Assembly: GCA_964036195.1 (NCBI GenBank)
Contig: OZ038453.1
Coordinates: 14,979,206-15,043,205 of the forward strand
Direction of reading: 5' to 3'
Length of the DNA stretch: 64,000 nucleotides
DNA from: Sphaerolaimus hirsutus
Lineage: Eukaryota > Nematoda > Chromadorea > Monhysterida > Sphaerolaimidae
Positions 23,773 through 35,629 of the stretch are shown here, one piece after another. The notes beneath the pieces were generated by a model. The model searched no databases, was not told the DNA's origin, and was given only the letters and a program-made list of their open reading frames with translations. Each line of letters begins with the position of its first letter. Position 1 is the stretch's first letter. A program made the position numbers and the translations under genes.

Positions 23773-25512
23773 ATGTGTCGCTGTTCACCTAAATTCAATT
23801 TTTGGTATTCGATAATCGGCGTATTAATCGGCGTCACCGCGGCAATACCATTCGCCGTTCAATTTCATTTTATCAATGCGACACTATTTTCGCTAATAAG
23901 TTCAGTTTTTGCCGCTTTGGCAGCATGTCTACATTGGCGGGCGATGAAAGGCCAATTGAATAATGTCGAGTATATCGGAAAACTGAAAGTGTGGATGTTG
24001 ATTGGTCAGTTTATTTTCCTGAACGTCCCTTCACACACTAGTTGACAACGACACCAAATGTCAACTGGTTCCGATCCCAATTCAAAGTTTGCTGACGTGT
24101 AACACTATGTATAGGTACACGCATACTTCATGGCGGTCTTGTATAGGGTTGGAAAAAAACGTTTCGTACATCGTGTTTTTTAAAAACAACGTTTAAAAAA
24201 AAAATCATTTGGAAAAAAAACATCGGCGAACCCTAGTGTTGTACATTACACATACCGCCGTATTTTTTCAACACTAGGGCTTCATTTGCAACATGATTCA
24301 ACAATTTTGCAATTGAACGCCGTTCGTCGGCTCGTCAGCAAGCTTTGAATTGGGATCAAAACCACTTAACATTTGGTCTCGTTGTCAACTAGTGAGTGTG
24401 TAGAAAATTTTGACGACAATCACTTTTCTTTTCACGAAGATCGCATACGTTAATTACCGTTGGCACGTTTCCAACGTGAAATGAAAACACCAAAAGCATT
24501 TAAAAAACACAACTTTTTCCCAGGCTGCATTGGTCAACTAATCGGCGCCTGCGCGCTGGTGGCGTACATGTCAGTCGCGGCTGCACTGGGCCAGGGCATC
24601 ACAGGTAAATTGTAATCACGTATAGCGGCGTAAAAACGCCATACTTTGGCGCCAAGCGCCATGGCGCTCTCATACAGTGTTGGTAAAAATGGCGTCAAAA
24701 GCGCCACGATACTTTTTGCCTTGGTGCTAATTACATCTGCTGACTGCACACTTCGCACTGGTATCTTTTTACCATGTCCCATTCGGTGCCAATTTTGCGC
24801 AAGTGGAGAAGGCAACAAGAGTATCTTAAAAAGACAACAATAAATTATAGGTAATTTCAGTGAGTGAAAAGTCAAGTGACAAGTAAAAAGTCAAGATATA
24901 AGTTTATTTTGCACAAATTCATTTTTTGCGGGTTTTTTACTGATTATACTTATAGGTAAAATAATTGTCTTTTTGTTGCATTTTCTTGTCATTTACCACT
25001 TGTCTCCACTTGCCACATTTAAATTGATTTGTCACTCGACTTTTTACTTGTTTCTTCGCTTTCCACTTGTGAAACTACCTATCACAACTTGATTTTACAA
25101 CTCGATATGCCTAATTAACCCCTGAATAATCAACTAGATAGGTATGTATTAAAAACTTATTAATTACAATTTTCCCGCTTAAGTACAAATTAAATACATT
25201 GTATCACTATTTAAAAACAATCCAAGAAGTATGACACATGAAAAATACCTACCCATTTCCACACCGTAGCACTACCTAATATATAGACACAAATACCCAC
25301 CCAAATACCCAGGGCATTGGCTATACTCAACTGACAATTACTGGATTGCCTCAGTATGGGGCTGGATGACTCTAAAATGGGCATTTTCTCTGTTTATCCA
25401 TGCGAGGCGTTATAGGAGGAAACTGCTGTATTCACTTCCTGTGGTCGATATGCAGCAATCTAGGTGGGTATTTTGTAAAAAGAGTATTTTTTCGGACGGT
25501 TTTAGTGTGTAA
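23773..25512 (+). CDS. hrg-1-like: HRG-1/SLC48A1-family haem transporter, 3 exons
   Basis: Four-TM endolysosomal or plasma-membrane haem permease family. Exons 23773-24004, 24524-24604 and 25313 onward join in phase. Exon 3 either ends at a donor (AG|GTGGGT at 25463/25464) or reads on to TAA at 25510-25512, giving 170 residues; the human protein has 146. TM1 starts at about residue 10 (WYSIIGVLIG), TM2 follows (LISSVFAALAACLHW), TM3 spans the exon 1/2 junction, and TM4 (SVWGWMTLKWAFSLF) matches the human SVWSFISFKWAFLL segment. It is followed by HARRY, the position of the C-terminal FARKY-type haem-transfer motif. A histidine sits at the end of TM2. The start is the first ATG of the frame, in an A-rich context. 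Intron 1 holds a nested inverted-repeat element; intron 2 holds a degraded GGCGCC element and CAAGTG-word DNA. Confidence 0.88.
24031..24401. mobile_element. 'CTAGTTGACA' inverted-repeat element in haem-transporter intron 1
   Basis: Outer arms cacacactagttgacaac...gttgtcaactagtgagtgtg with an inner inverted pair ggttccgatcccaattcaaa / tttgaattgggat. It is interrupted by the TAGGGTTGG element at 24144. Confidence 0.8.
24144..24235. mobile_element. TAGGGTTGG poly-A/T element nested in intron 1
   Basis: Ends tagggttgg...cgaacccta around an A/T-run core with aacgttt words; flanks GTCTTGTA and GTGTTGTA match at 7 of 8. Confidence 0.8.
24640..24735. mobile_element. Decayed GGCGCC element in haem-transporter intron 2
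   Basis: Short run of ggcgccaagcgccatggcgc words with an attacatc remnant of the right end. Confidence 0.5.
24855..25092. repeat. CAAGTGACAAGTA-word element in haem-transporter intron 2
   Basis: gtgaaaagtcaagtgacaag at left and inverted cttgtctccacttgcc, gtcactcgactttttacttg at right. Shorter related arrays at 28203-28290 and 30010-30062. Confidence 0.7.
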
Positions 25513-26054
25513 ATTAGGGGTTGGGCTTGGGAGAAACAACCTTTCAATGTCGTTTTTAATCACGATTTGAAAGGCAAAAGCTCTGGCACTGGCTGATCAG
25601 TTTTCAATATTATAAATCAAAATTTTTCGATATCGATTCAATTTTTTTTTGAAAAAGCCGCTCAGTCGATACTCTTAAACATATATTTAATATGAATCAT
25701 TACCCGAATAATTTATAAAGTAATAAAAATGTACAAGAAACTTTCTTTCGATTTGCCTGAATGGCACCCTATCACAGGGATAAAGAAGAATATGAGCCAT
25801 TGATGTCCAAATGAAAAAATGGGTCAAAACATTTGTTTCAGAGATGCACAAATGAGCAAAAATGGACATTATGCAGTGCGCAGTGAAGACAAATATTAGA
25901 AAGAGTAAATACGAGGTACTTATTAGTGATTCAGTGAAAACTTTTTTTGGTTGTGTTCATTTTAGAGTACTGAGAAATGAAGCGCATAGACATCCGATGT
26001 AATTATAACAAAATTACAAAATAAATACTGCAAAATCTTTAATGGCATCCACTA

Positions 26055-26319
26055 GGCCAGGACGTTGGCGCCAAGCGCCAAAAGTGCCATGGCGCTATTT
26101 CCACCTCCAGCGCAAAGCGCCACTGGCGCCAGAGCAAATAACCACCAAGCGCCAAGAGCGCCAGACTCAAATAGCACCAAGAGCGCCATGGCTCTTTCTG
26201 TTCTCTGGTTTCTGGTTTTTACGCTGGCGCCAAGCGCGAGCGCCAGGCGTTTTGTTCTGGCGCCATGCAAAAATAGCTCCAGGGCCGGCTAAAAGCACCA
26301 TGACAATTTTACATCACTA
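26055..26319. mobile_element. GGCGCC element with right end only
   Basis: Dense GGCGCC/GCGCCA words ending in tttacatcacta; the left end is diverged. It lies between the haem transporter and the methyltransferase. Confidence 0.65.
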
Positions 26320-26819
26320 CAGCTGAGTCATATTCCGAACACTTTGATGTCAAGAATTCACAAATTGTCTCAATTTTGACACAAACTAACAACCAAATCA
26401 ATCTTGTTCCCACTTTCCCTCTTTTCACTGTCCCCGTTTTTCTGGGACACCCTTTCGTTGCACAATTGGTCGCCTTATGCGCATCACCAACTGGATTTGC
26501 TGTTCCGATAGAACGCGGTCCTGAATAAAGGGGACACTGATTTACTACTGATACACTGATACCACCCTACACAAATTTCGGACAACCCGATATTTATGTC
26601 GGGTATCATCTAATACCCCCATTTAATATGATTTTGATATCATGGAAGTGTCGTGTAATGTGTCAAATGTCAAAATTGTCAAACAAAGTGAAAAAATTTG
26701 ATTATTGAACTTTTAACATTTCGCATGACATTTGACAAATTTTGTATGACATTTGACATTTCACTTTACACTTTTGACGTTACTGTTAAGTCTAACAGAG
26801 GGTGTAAAAAATAGGTATT

Positions 26820-29800
26820 TTACAAACAAAACAACAAAGCAAATTTGGTACAAACAACCTTTAATCTTTGCATATCCTCATCTATCTCTTGACTACTTTT
26901 GTCAACTATTTCATCGGGTTTTCTGGCGAAAATCGCCTGAAAATCAACTCCTTCTTGGTCTTTCAAATATTCAATGTTCACAGATTCAAAACCGGCTTTC
27001 TCCAAATTGATCATGTAATCGAGTGGGTCTGTTTTTGAGCTGTTTAAAACGCCCACTGATGAAGCCCTCTGAAATGATAGTTATTAATCAATTTGATCAA
27101 ACATAAAGATAAAATGTGGAGTGGTGATAAAATGTGAAACTTTAAATTTAACTGGCGATTGACTTTGATTTTAGGTCCTGACGCAGCACATTAAAAACTT
27201 GCCAGAACAAATTGCTATTTGTAAAAATTACTCATTCCGGTGAACTCAAATGCGCTCAAAGCTGGTGTATGAGTTTTCCATTTTTGGAAATTTCGGTAGT
27301 AAACTAGTGTATTGAAACTAGTGTCACTCAAACCAATTAAAGACAGTATTCACCTTTACCAATCGAAACCAAACCAGATTTAACGGAGTAATTGATTTAG
27401 AGTTTCAACGATATTGCTTTTCAATAAGGATCAATATTGTTATATATTTAACAAAACTCAACATTTCGTCTTTTTCGAAATATCTTAATCGGAAAAATGA
27501 TCGAAAAACGAAATCATCGAAAACCGGATAAATACCGATACCCGTATGCCTCATGGGACTGCCCGAAAAATGCCACTATACCCACCAGAATCATATCAAA
27601 TTAACACACCGTCTAAATTTTTTCAAAGGGGATTTGTTGAAAGTTACGGGCATGGCGGGCGTGATGTCAAAAAAGTTTCCAATGAGAAAAGTGCAGATAG
27701 AGTGAGAAAGAAACATACATATCTCTTCCCACCCAAAGGTTCAAGTTAAAAAATTCACATTTTTTTCGCATTTCTTGACAAAAAACTCACTTTGATCGAT
27801 TGCAAATCGATAGTAGTTACCATCAAAGCGCCGGGTTTCATGACGCGCAGAATTTCACAAGACGAACGGTAAATATTGGGCCAAAAATAATAGCAGTTGC
27901 AGTGGAATACCTGAAAAGTTGGGTGACCTTTGAATATTTTTAGGAACAACTGATAAAATTAGGAAAATTTCATTCACAAAATGGTAAAAATTCACAAATT
28001 ACATTTACAAGCAGCTAGGATAGGAATGAAACAAAATGGATTTTCAATAATCTAAATGGAACACATAACTGATATCGACAATTGCGGATGCGGACATGTG
28101 GAAATTCACAAAATTTGGTGCAGATATTAGATACTTAATAATGCTCCCTTCTAGATAATCGTTTTAATATTGTTATCAACCAAATAACCAGGAACCAATC
28201 CTGGTAAGTCAAGTGATATGCAAACTCACGTATAAGTGACAAGTATTTTGATTCACTAATCTACGTGTCACTTATATTTATGCCACTTTTACCTCCAATT
28301 TACCTTACCCGCTTTACACTGAGCACTTTTCCTGCCACCTGTCTTTTTGCATACGTACATATGGCACCAAGTACATTTACCTTTCCCACTCCCTCAAAAA
28401 GTACCCATAAAAAACAAAAAAAAAATAAGACAAACCTTATCAAAACTCTCATCCATAAACGGCATCAGATCAACGGAAGTTCTGAGCAAATTCAATCTAC
28501 CCTTAGCAATATCATAGGAAAGTCGTTTCCTAACTTTTTCCACCATAATTTTTGACACATCTATGCCAGTGACTGTTCCAGAAGTAGTGGGACACTGGGA
28601 ATGTTGTGCGGTAAGAATGTCGCACGCTCGTTGCAAACCTGGAATGGATTATTAAAATATGATTTTTTGATAGTTGTTAAAATCTGATAGACACATGGTG
28701 GACACGCACACTAGTACACGTGAATACTTAGTACACGGAATTTGGGAAACACATAAACCTGTTTCGAGCACCTTTGAGTTTACCAGAATGGCCCCACACA
28801 CACTAGTTTTCACCGTGACTGATGTGAAAACTGAAATGGCGACATGGCGACATCCAGCCTACTCTTATTGAATGCTATACGTGTTTTAGTTTTCAAATTT
28901 TCAAAGTTTACCTTTCATTAATTTAAATTCAAACTTAAATTTAATTCAATAATTCAACCGTGTTGATTAATTTGCACTTTGAAAAATTTCAGTTTTCACA
29001 CGAAGTCACGGTGAAAACTAGTGTGTGTAGGCACAATGGGTGATTTTTTAGCCATTAACAGCAGTTGACAGACCACTCCTTTTGGTCAACTCAAATGTGT
29101 TCAAAGCAGATTTATAATTTCCCAAGATCTATCAATTTGAAGAAGAAAAAGGGTTAAAAATAAGAACATAACAGCACCAAACCAACCAATCCCGGGGCCA
29201 AACCCAATTTCTAGAATATGCTCATTCGGTTGAATGTCTAACAGATTAACAGCCAACTTTTCCAAGCGCGCATTTCGCCGTTCGAATATCAACTTGTTCA
29301 CTAGCCATCCGGTGATCGAGTTCTGTAAAAATGTGTTTGATAACATTTGGTAACAATACCTTAGGCAGTCCCAGGCCCTGTAAAATGCTGTGTAAAAAGA
29401 AGTTTGCAATTTTACAGGGCCTTTTACATGACTTTTGACACTTTGCATAAAATTTTGCATTTTACAGGGTTTGGGAGTGGCACCTGAACGGACTGACGCC
29501 AACTATTATCGGAATGATACCGATTTTGTAGAATAAAGCGATGTGAGATATTGTGTAACAAATTCCAAAGTTAAAGCCATGTGGGTAATGTTGTGAGAAG
29601 AGTACAAAATATTTGGCTTATTATTCAGATGGGATACGGTAGGATTTATTGTACAGTTTGCGCTCGGACTAAAACATAACGATCATCAAAATTCTATTAT
29701 AAAAACCAAAATTCAACCACTCCCCCCCCCCAAAAAGTGCAAAAAGAAATGTGGCACGTGTGGGGTTCGAACCCACGAGGAGTTAGCCTCCATTGGAACT

Positions 29801-31283
29801 TAAGTCCAACGCCTTAACCACTCGGCCAACGTGCCTTGATTGAATGGCGTGTTTAACATGGACTATACGCAAGGACTAATTTTTTTGCACTTTCCGTTTT
29901 GCACACGCAACATGTGCATGCAAAACGGGTGGGGAAACATGTGTTGAAATGCTTGAATGTGTGTAATCGAAGTAAATATTCTAACACACTTTCACATCCA
30001 ACAAGATTAATTTGATTCCCAGTGTCAAGTGACAGATCAAGTGTCACTTGACAAGTTAAGTTTCGAATTGGTTATCAAGTGTCAAACAATTCTCCACTCA
30101 GGCGTCGGGTTTACACAGAGTTCACAAAAGGGTGCATTTAAAAAATACCTAGGTATTTACATACTTACATTGATTACATTGATTGATGATTTTGGGAAAA
30201 TTTACTCCCGATGAAAAATTGGCGGTAAACGGTACGTAACCAATATTTTCACATTTACTGGTGAAAATTACTGAATTGTGCGTACCGCACACGAAGTATT
30301 TTTATGTTGGGAACACTTTCATGACGTCATCATAAACCAAATGAAAATTGTTCATAAAAACCATTTTATGAAGAAAAAAAAACAGAAATTTCTTGGTAAA
30401 AGTAAAAGGAGTGCAAGTAGAAGAAGTGCAAGTAAAAGGAGCAAATACCAGATCCTGAGCCTATGCTATGTATCATTTTCTTAAGCGTATCCAAATCTTA
30501 TGTATTTGAATTTTACGTTTGCAGATATTTTGGGTAATAAAACATAAGATTTGGATACAATAGAATGGGCTTTTCTGCACCCAAGCGCCAAGGTCTAATG
30601 GCGCCATAGAAAACAGCGTCAAGCGCCATGGCGCCTTTCGGCACCCAAGCGCCATGGGGCCGAGCACAAAAAGTGCCATGGAGCTTTATGATTTGGCGCT
30701 AGTGCCAGCGCCATGGCGCATTTACATCACTAATATGAACAAAATTCACTGAAAGACCGTCCGATATTTCACTTGAAGGGACACAACAGTCGAATTGAAA
30801 ATGTCGCTCAACCAAAATACGAGGATGACATCTTTTTCGAAAATAATTTCATGAAATGACGTAAATCGCACCATCGTAGATTGTACGATTTCCCATCTTT
30901 TTCAAAAATTTATCCTAAAAATCACTAAAAGGGAACCAAACAAAATGGATCGGGTCACGTATGGGAACTTGTCCTTTAGTCGAAACTAGCCAAGCGATTT
31001 AACACATGTCAAAGTCCAAGCGATGCTTCCCAATTTTTTTGCGCGAAATCGCTTAAATGTGCTCCATTTTGCCGATTTTTACGTTCATAATCGCTTTTTT
31101 GTAGGTATACATGGTTATATACCTATTTTAACCCTTTTTTATTTATATTTATAGTGACGTCAAAAAGTTGGCAAGGTGCACGGAGACTCTTCCAACAAAA
31201 TCACCACAAACCTGAGGTACTCTCAAATTTTGAGCAATAGATGCAGCGAAAGGTTTGACCATCCAACCCGGAACAAATCGCAT
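26820..31283 (-). CDS. Class I SAM-dependent methyltransferase (Methyltransf_11 type), 5 exons
   Basis: Soluble Rossmann-fold methyltransferase; substrate unknown. Exons: 31283-31212, 29322-29187, 28638-28436, 27910-27791, 27068-26859. The last continues in frame to TAA at 26820-26822, or is spliced at AAG|GTTGTT. The first four junctions are in phase; coding length is 247 codons to the last donor, 259 residues if read through. Motif I is ILEIGFGPGIG (exon 2), the acidic motif is VTGIDVSKIM (exon 3), motif II is LPFMDESFDKV across exons 3/4, then a conserved YYFWPN and EILRVMKPGALM. The arrangement resembles the bacterial and invertebrate 'GWLVNKL...RRNARLEK' group rather than COQ5. A TAA stands in frame just upstream of the first ATG. 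The first intron (about 1.9 kb) carries the tRNA-Leu gene on the same strand plus repeats. An alternative start at 29346, reading into exon 2 without splicing, is possible but leaves exon 1 unexplained. Confidence 0.88.
28791..29030. mobile_element. ACACACTAGTTTTCACCG element, copy 1
   Basis: Inverted ends cacacactagttttcaccgtg / cacggtgaaaactagtgtgtg with an AT-rich core (aatttaaattcaaac). Lies between methyltransferase exons 2 and 3. Confidence 0.85.
29753..29835 (-). tRNA. tRNA-Leu(UAA): tRNA-Leu (anticodon UAA)
   Basis: 83 nt fold as a type II tRNA: 7-bp acceptor stem (GGCACGT/ACGTGCC), D arm with GCCGAGTGGTTAAGGC, anticodon stem TTGGA/TCCAA with loop CTTAAGT, a long variable arm, and T arm GTGGG-TTCGAAC-CCCAC. 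No intron and no encoded CCA, as expected for a nuclear tRNA gene. It lies inside intron 1 of the methyltransferase gene in the same orientation, and a C run on its plus-strand left side (T-poor) is not a clear Pol III terminator. Confidence 0.96.
30487..30558. repeat. GTATCCAAATCTTATG mini inverted repeat
   Basis: 16-bp ends gtatccaaatcttatg / cataagatttggatac, 72 bp in total; same ends as 62162-62246. Confidence 0.8.
30580..30732. mobile_element. GGCGCC element in methyltransferase intron 1
   Basis: Short array of ggcgcc/gcgccatgg words ending atttacatcacta; left end lost. Confidence 0.65.
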
Positions 31284-31547
31284 TTCGAACCCAGATTAAA
31301 AATCCGAGAAATCTGCGAATACTTAGAAACCTCAATCATGAAAATGGATTTTTTTTGTAAAATTCAGAAATAGATATTGACTGCCAGTGTAGCAGCATTA
31401 TTGCGCAGTTCTTGAAAAATTTATAAAATCGCGTAGAAATATTTAAGCTCCAATCCATTTGCACAATATTCATTGATTTTCTAGTTACTTTAAACTAAAA
31501 CTTTCATTTTGAAATCACAAACAAAAATTTGTACCTTGAAAACAGAT

Positions 31548-31975
31548 ACCGTAAATCATCGAATAAGTCCCCGGGGGAGTTATTTTTTCCTCAGAATTTT
31601 TTGAGGGGGGACTTATTCGAGGGGGGGGAGTTATTCGAGGGGGGGAGTTATTTCTTCGTCGGAATATTGAGTAAAATACTTGATCAGTATATCATCTGAA
31701 TGGAGTTAAGTAGGCTGCATAAACATGTGAGCCAGAATAGAAATCCCATAATTCATGCAATAAAATCAATGCTAGTGTGCATAAACTGCAAAATAACGAA
31801 TGCTTTTAATGATCATATACATACGTTTTTTATACGTGGACTTTGTTCCCACCCATAAAAGAGGGGGGAGTTATTCGAGGGGGGGGGAGTTATTTTTTCC
31901 TCAGTCAGTTTACACGGGGGAGTTATTCGAGGGGGGGAGTTATTCGAGTGGGGGACTTATTCAAGGATTTACGGT
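31548..31975. repeat. Paired TCGAGGGGGGAGTTATT elements upstream of the methyltransferase
   Basis: taccgtaaatcatcgaataag at 31548, and tcaaggatttacggta at 31960-31975 are inverted ends; between them repeats of gaggggggagttattcgag. Confidence 0.72.
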
Positions 31976-31991
31976 ACATCAGATAATAATG

Positions 31992-32225
31992 TGCCTACAC
32001 ACACTAGTTTTCACCGTGACTTCGTGGGAAAACTGACATTTTTTTAAAATGCAAATTAACGAACACGGTTGAATGATTTAATTTAAATAAAATTTGAATT
32101 TGAATTAATAAAAGTTTAAATTTCAAAATTTGATAACTAAAACACATATGGAATACAATAAAAGTAGGCTGAATGTCGCCATTTCAGTTTTCACACAAGT
32201 CACGGTGAAAACTAGTGTGTGTAGG
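31992..32225. mobile_element. ACACACTAGTTTTCACCG element, copy 2
   Basis: Same ends and same core in opposite orientation to copy 1, including the aaaagtaggctgaatgtcgc segment; downstream of the GFER gene. Confidence 0.85.
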
Positions 32226-32584
32226 GCCATTATAGCATTATAACACAACCACCGAAAAATTCATCAGATGCCTCTGAGATGATAAAAATCGCATATAATG
32301 CATTACATATGGTGCATGTGTAAACTAGCCTATGAAAAAGCATAAAAGTTGAGTTAAGTATTGTCTACCCAATTTATTCTCATGATCCGTGCCTCTGCGA
32401 GAAATTTTATCCATTTCTACGATTTTGCATTTATTCGAATTTCACACAACTTTTTTTTCAAATATATTTAATGCCTAAAATAACCATTTCTTGATGATAT
32501 TCAAATATCAATATGACAATCAACCAAGTAACCACTACGAAACGAAAAATGAAACCCACAAATCTAAAAATTTTTTTAAAAAAA

Positions 32585-34760
32585 TCACCCACAGCTGCCA
32601 TCCTTCCAACCATCTCTCCATCTTTGATTGACCAAATCGCAATCAAATACTGGCTTACCAGTTTTTCGATTCACATCATTGTGCAAATCGCATAAATAGC
32701 GTGAAAATTTGTACTGGTTCTCAGTTTGAGGGGGGTGCGTCGATAGATATACCTGCGCGATTTTTTTAATTTTATTTGACAAGATTGGCACTGAAATTAG
32801 AAAAATTCGTGACTTGAAAAACGTGGTTTTTGAAGAGAACAATTTGAATGTTCAGGTGGCCAGTCCAGCACATGTAAATGTAAAGTGCCCGCTACATTTT
32901 TTTCTTTTTTCACCCAGGAATTTTATATGATATTTGACAATGTGAGACATTTCACATTTTACAGGGGGACTGGCATCAATTAAAGCTTGTAAAGAACAAC
33001 AAACCAATTGTGTTCGCAAAAACAAATATTAAAAAAATTAGCTTCAAGGCTCAGAACAATACAGACAGCCGTAAGATGACAATTTTATCAAAAAGTCTCA
33101 AAATTAAAAACCAACCCAAAAACACCCACCTTTAAATCTTCAGCACAATAATCACAAGGGTAAAACTTTGCGAAGAGTGTCAAAAATCGCCCAATATCTT
33201 CCTTGGTGCCGGAATCAGGATTTTCAGGAAAATTAGCCCCAATTGTATGCAGCAAACCCCACGAAGCCGATCCTAATTTATCCTTATCCAAAGGACAATC
33301 ATTTCTCGCAGGAATTTCGGGGATTTCGGATTTTGCGCCATGTGAAGGGACATCATTTTCTTGGCCTTGGGACACTGCAAAGGGGTTACGCTATGATTCT
33401 CGAGAAATTTATGGAATGTAGCAGAACGTACATGAATTAACATTGACACATGTAACGCCAGAAAAGCGCCACGGGCGAGGGACGAAAAAAACGCTTTTGA
33501 ACGACCGTTTTTGAAAAACAACATTTTACAAATTAAGTTTTTAAAATTCGGTTACGCCTACACGGCCCAGTCAGAAAAATGGCGCACTAAAGATAATTGT
33601 CGTGAATGATTACCCTGCAATAAAGCTAGAACATTTGGCGCACTGCGACACAAAAAGACCTAAGGTCCAAAAGATATGGGCAGTGCGCCATTTAATGCGT
33701 AAAGTGCCCATCGTATCACGCCATGGCGCAGCACCATAAAAATGGCGTCAGCGCCATAAAACTATCACAATAGTGAAAAACTGATGGAAAACAAACGGAA
33801 ACACAACCTTGTCTGCTTGTTGATGCAGTATCCCCGGATTTTTGTGTGGCAGAATTCGATTCGGCACTTTGTGTTCCAGAATCCTGCGCGAATTTTTACC
33901 CATATCACAATAGATAAAAAAATTCATATAAGTGATGTAAAAAGCGCCATGGCGCTTTTCCAACCACCAGCATCAATGGTGGCAGAGCAAAATGGCGCCA
34001 AGCGCCATGGCGGTTTTTGCTTTGGCGCTAGCGCCAAGCACCAGCATCAATGGTGGCAGAGCAAAATGGCGCCAAGCGCCATGGCGGTTTTTGCTTTGGC
34101 GCTAGCGCCAAGCACCAGCATCAATGGTGGCAGAGCAAAATGGCGCCAAGCGCCATGGCGGTTTTTGCTTTGGCGCTAGCGCCAAGCACCAGCATCAATG
34201 GTGGCAGAGCAAAATGGCGCCAAGCGCCATGGCGGTTTTTGCTTTGGCGCTAGCGCCAAGCACCAGGAATTTTACTCGTGGCGTTGGATAAAAATAGCGC
34301 CATGGCGCCAAGCGATAGTGCCACAGTAAGATACCGCCAAGCGCCAAGGTGCTTTTCATTTTGACGCTAGTGAAAGTCACCATCGGTATGACGGCTTTAC
34401 ATCACTATTCCATTATTCACCAAAATAAAGAGTAAAAGAAACATAGAAAATATTTATCTATTCAAACAGTCTGAAAAATTCTTCAAAATACCTTCAGTGG
34501 TTAAAAACTGTGTGAAAATTGGCCAGTGAATAACAAAGGTCTGAAGAGGGAGAGAGAGCGAACGCTGGAAATCAAACAAAACTATTTACAAGAACCCCAA
34601 TTTTCAATCACAACAAACCGCACAAACCACAAACAACCAAACCAACCAATTTACTCCTCTTGGCTCTCATCCAAGTTTGAAAATCATGACACGCCCGACA
34701 CACCCGACCAGTGACACCTTCTGCACTTTTACCACTTTCACTAGATTGCGAATTAGACAT
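32585..34760 (-). CDS. GFER: FAD-linked sulfhydryl oxidase ALR/Erv1, 3 exons, complete
   Basis: Intermembrane-space oxidase that reoxidises Mia40/CHCHD4 and passes electrons to cytochrome c. Exons: 34760-34655, 33374-33130, 32752-32585 (TGA); phases 1 and 0; 172 residues. Seen: the N-terminal shuttle motif CRAC (residues 21-24) with [12 protein letters not shown] (C62), SWGLLHT with the FAD-stacking Trp and His, the redox centre CDYC (109-112), C138 and C155 of the structural disulfide, and the C-terminal [12 protein letters not shown] with C171, partner of C62 in the dimer. This is the long mitochondrial form. Splicing A|TG at the first junction makes Met36, which could also start a short form. 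The last acceptor (CGCGCAG|G) lacks a T tract, but only this site gives the family spacing. Intron 1 contains a GGCGCC element with a four-copy 74-bp array. Confidence 0.96.
33935..34408. mobile_element. GGCGCC element carrying a 74-bp tandem array, in GFER intron 1
   Basis: Left end taagtgatgtaaaaagcgcc, right end ggctttacatcacta. Much of it is a four-copy tandem repeat. No matching 8-bp flanks were found. Confidence 0.7.
33965..34262. repeat. 74-bp tandem repeat, 4 copies
   Basis: Starts at 33965, 34039, 34113 and 34187, nearly identical. Each unit begins caccagcatcaatggtgg and contains GGCGCC, gccatggcgg and ggcgctagcgcc. It lies within a GGCGCC element. Confidence 0.93.
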
Positions 34761-35214
34761 TTGCACGTCTGTGTCTTTGAATTAATATTGCCCGACAATT
34801 TTTGTCGGGTAGCCCGATACCTTTTATCAGGCAATTCTCTGAAAAATGATTTTTAAACGTTTTCACGTTTTAGGCGTTAGTTTGTATAGTCTTATATCAC
34901 AATATTTGCATTTTGAATTTGGTGTTGTTAAAAGTATGTTTATAAAACTTATTTTATGTATTTAATTGGATGCAGCGTAACAAAAATATATCGAGGAATA
35001 TATTTTAAAGAATTTTTGAGTGTTTATTTCCTGTACACTTCTAAAATACAGAAACTAGAAATGTAGAAAAACCCAGCTATGGAAAACAAACAAATATGCA
35101 CACAATAACAGTTACACATTTACTATAAGTTTTTTCATGTTATAACAAAAAAAAACAATGACAAGCAACAAAGAACATAATTAAATGGATAAATGGAACA
35201 CCCTCGAGTGCAGT

Positions 35215-35306
35215 TATTACATTACAAAGTTATTACATTGCATTACAAAGTTATTACATTGCATTACAAAGTTATTACATTGCATTACAAAGTTATTACA
35301 TTACAT
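35215..35306. repeat. 21-bp tandem repeat, about 4 copies
   Basis: Unit attgcattacaaagttattac, nearly perfect, just upstream of the 35630 element. The ORF over it is a heptapeptide repeat of no coding significance. Confidence 0.92.
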
Positions 35307-35629
35307 TTACTATTTTGCACACACAAATGCACGATATTGTGTAAGCAAGCACATGTGCGAATGTTACCCATATTATGGTGTCGTATGAAATGTGTTGACC
35401 GGTTTTGTAGGGGAAAACGTAAAAAATACCAACAATAACAGCAACGAAAATTTTTCGAACAAATCATTGTCAAAACGGAAAAAAGTAAATACGTCAAAAC
35501 TTCCCAGAAGGAAGAAAATACAAAAAAACGCATCAAAATCACACGCAAGAAACATTTACAAATGTGACGTAATTTCCTCAAAAATTGCACAATCATAACA
35601 AATGCACGTGAAAAATACACAGTCCTTAC

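Noticed and set aside
28265..28555. 96-codon plus-strand ORF
   Set aside because: It overlaps the well-supported methyltransferase exon on the opposite strand and has low-complexity Thr/Lys content.
33965..35306. Possible CRISPR-like array in the 74-bp or 21-bp repeats
   Set aside because: No spacers: units are directly abutting tandem repeats, and the genome is eukaryotic.
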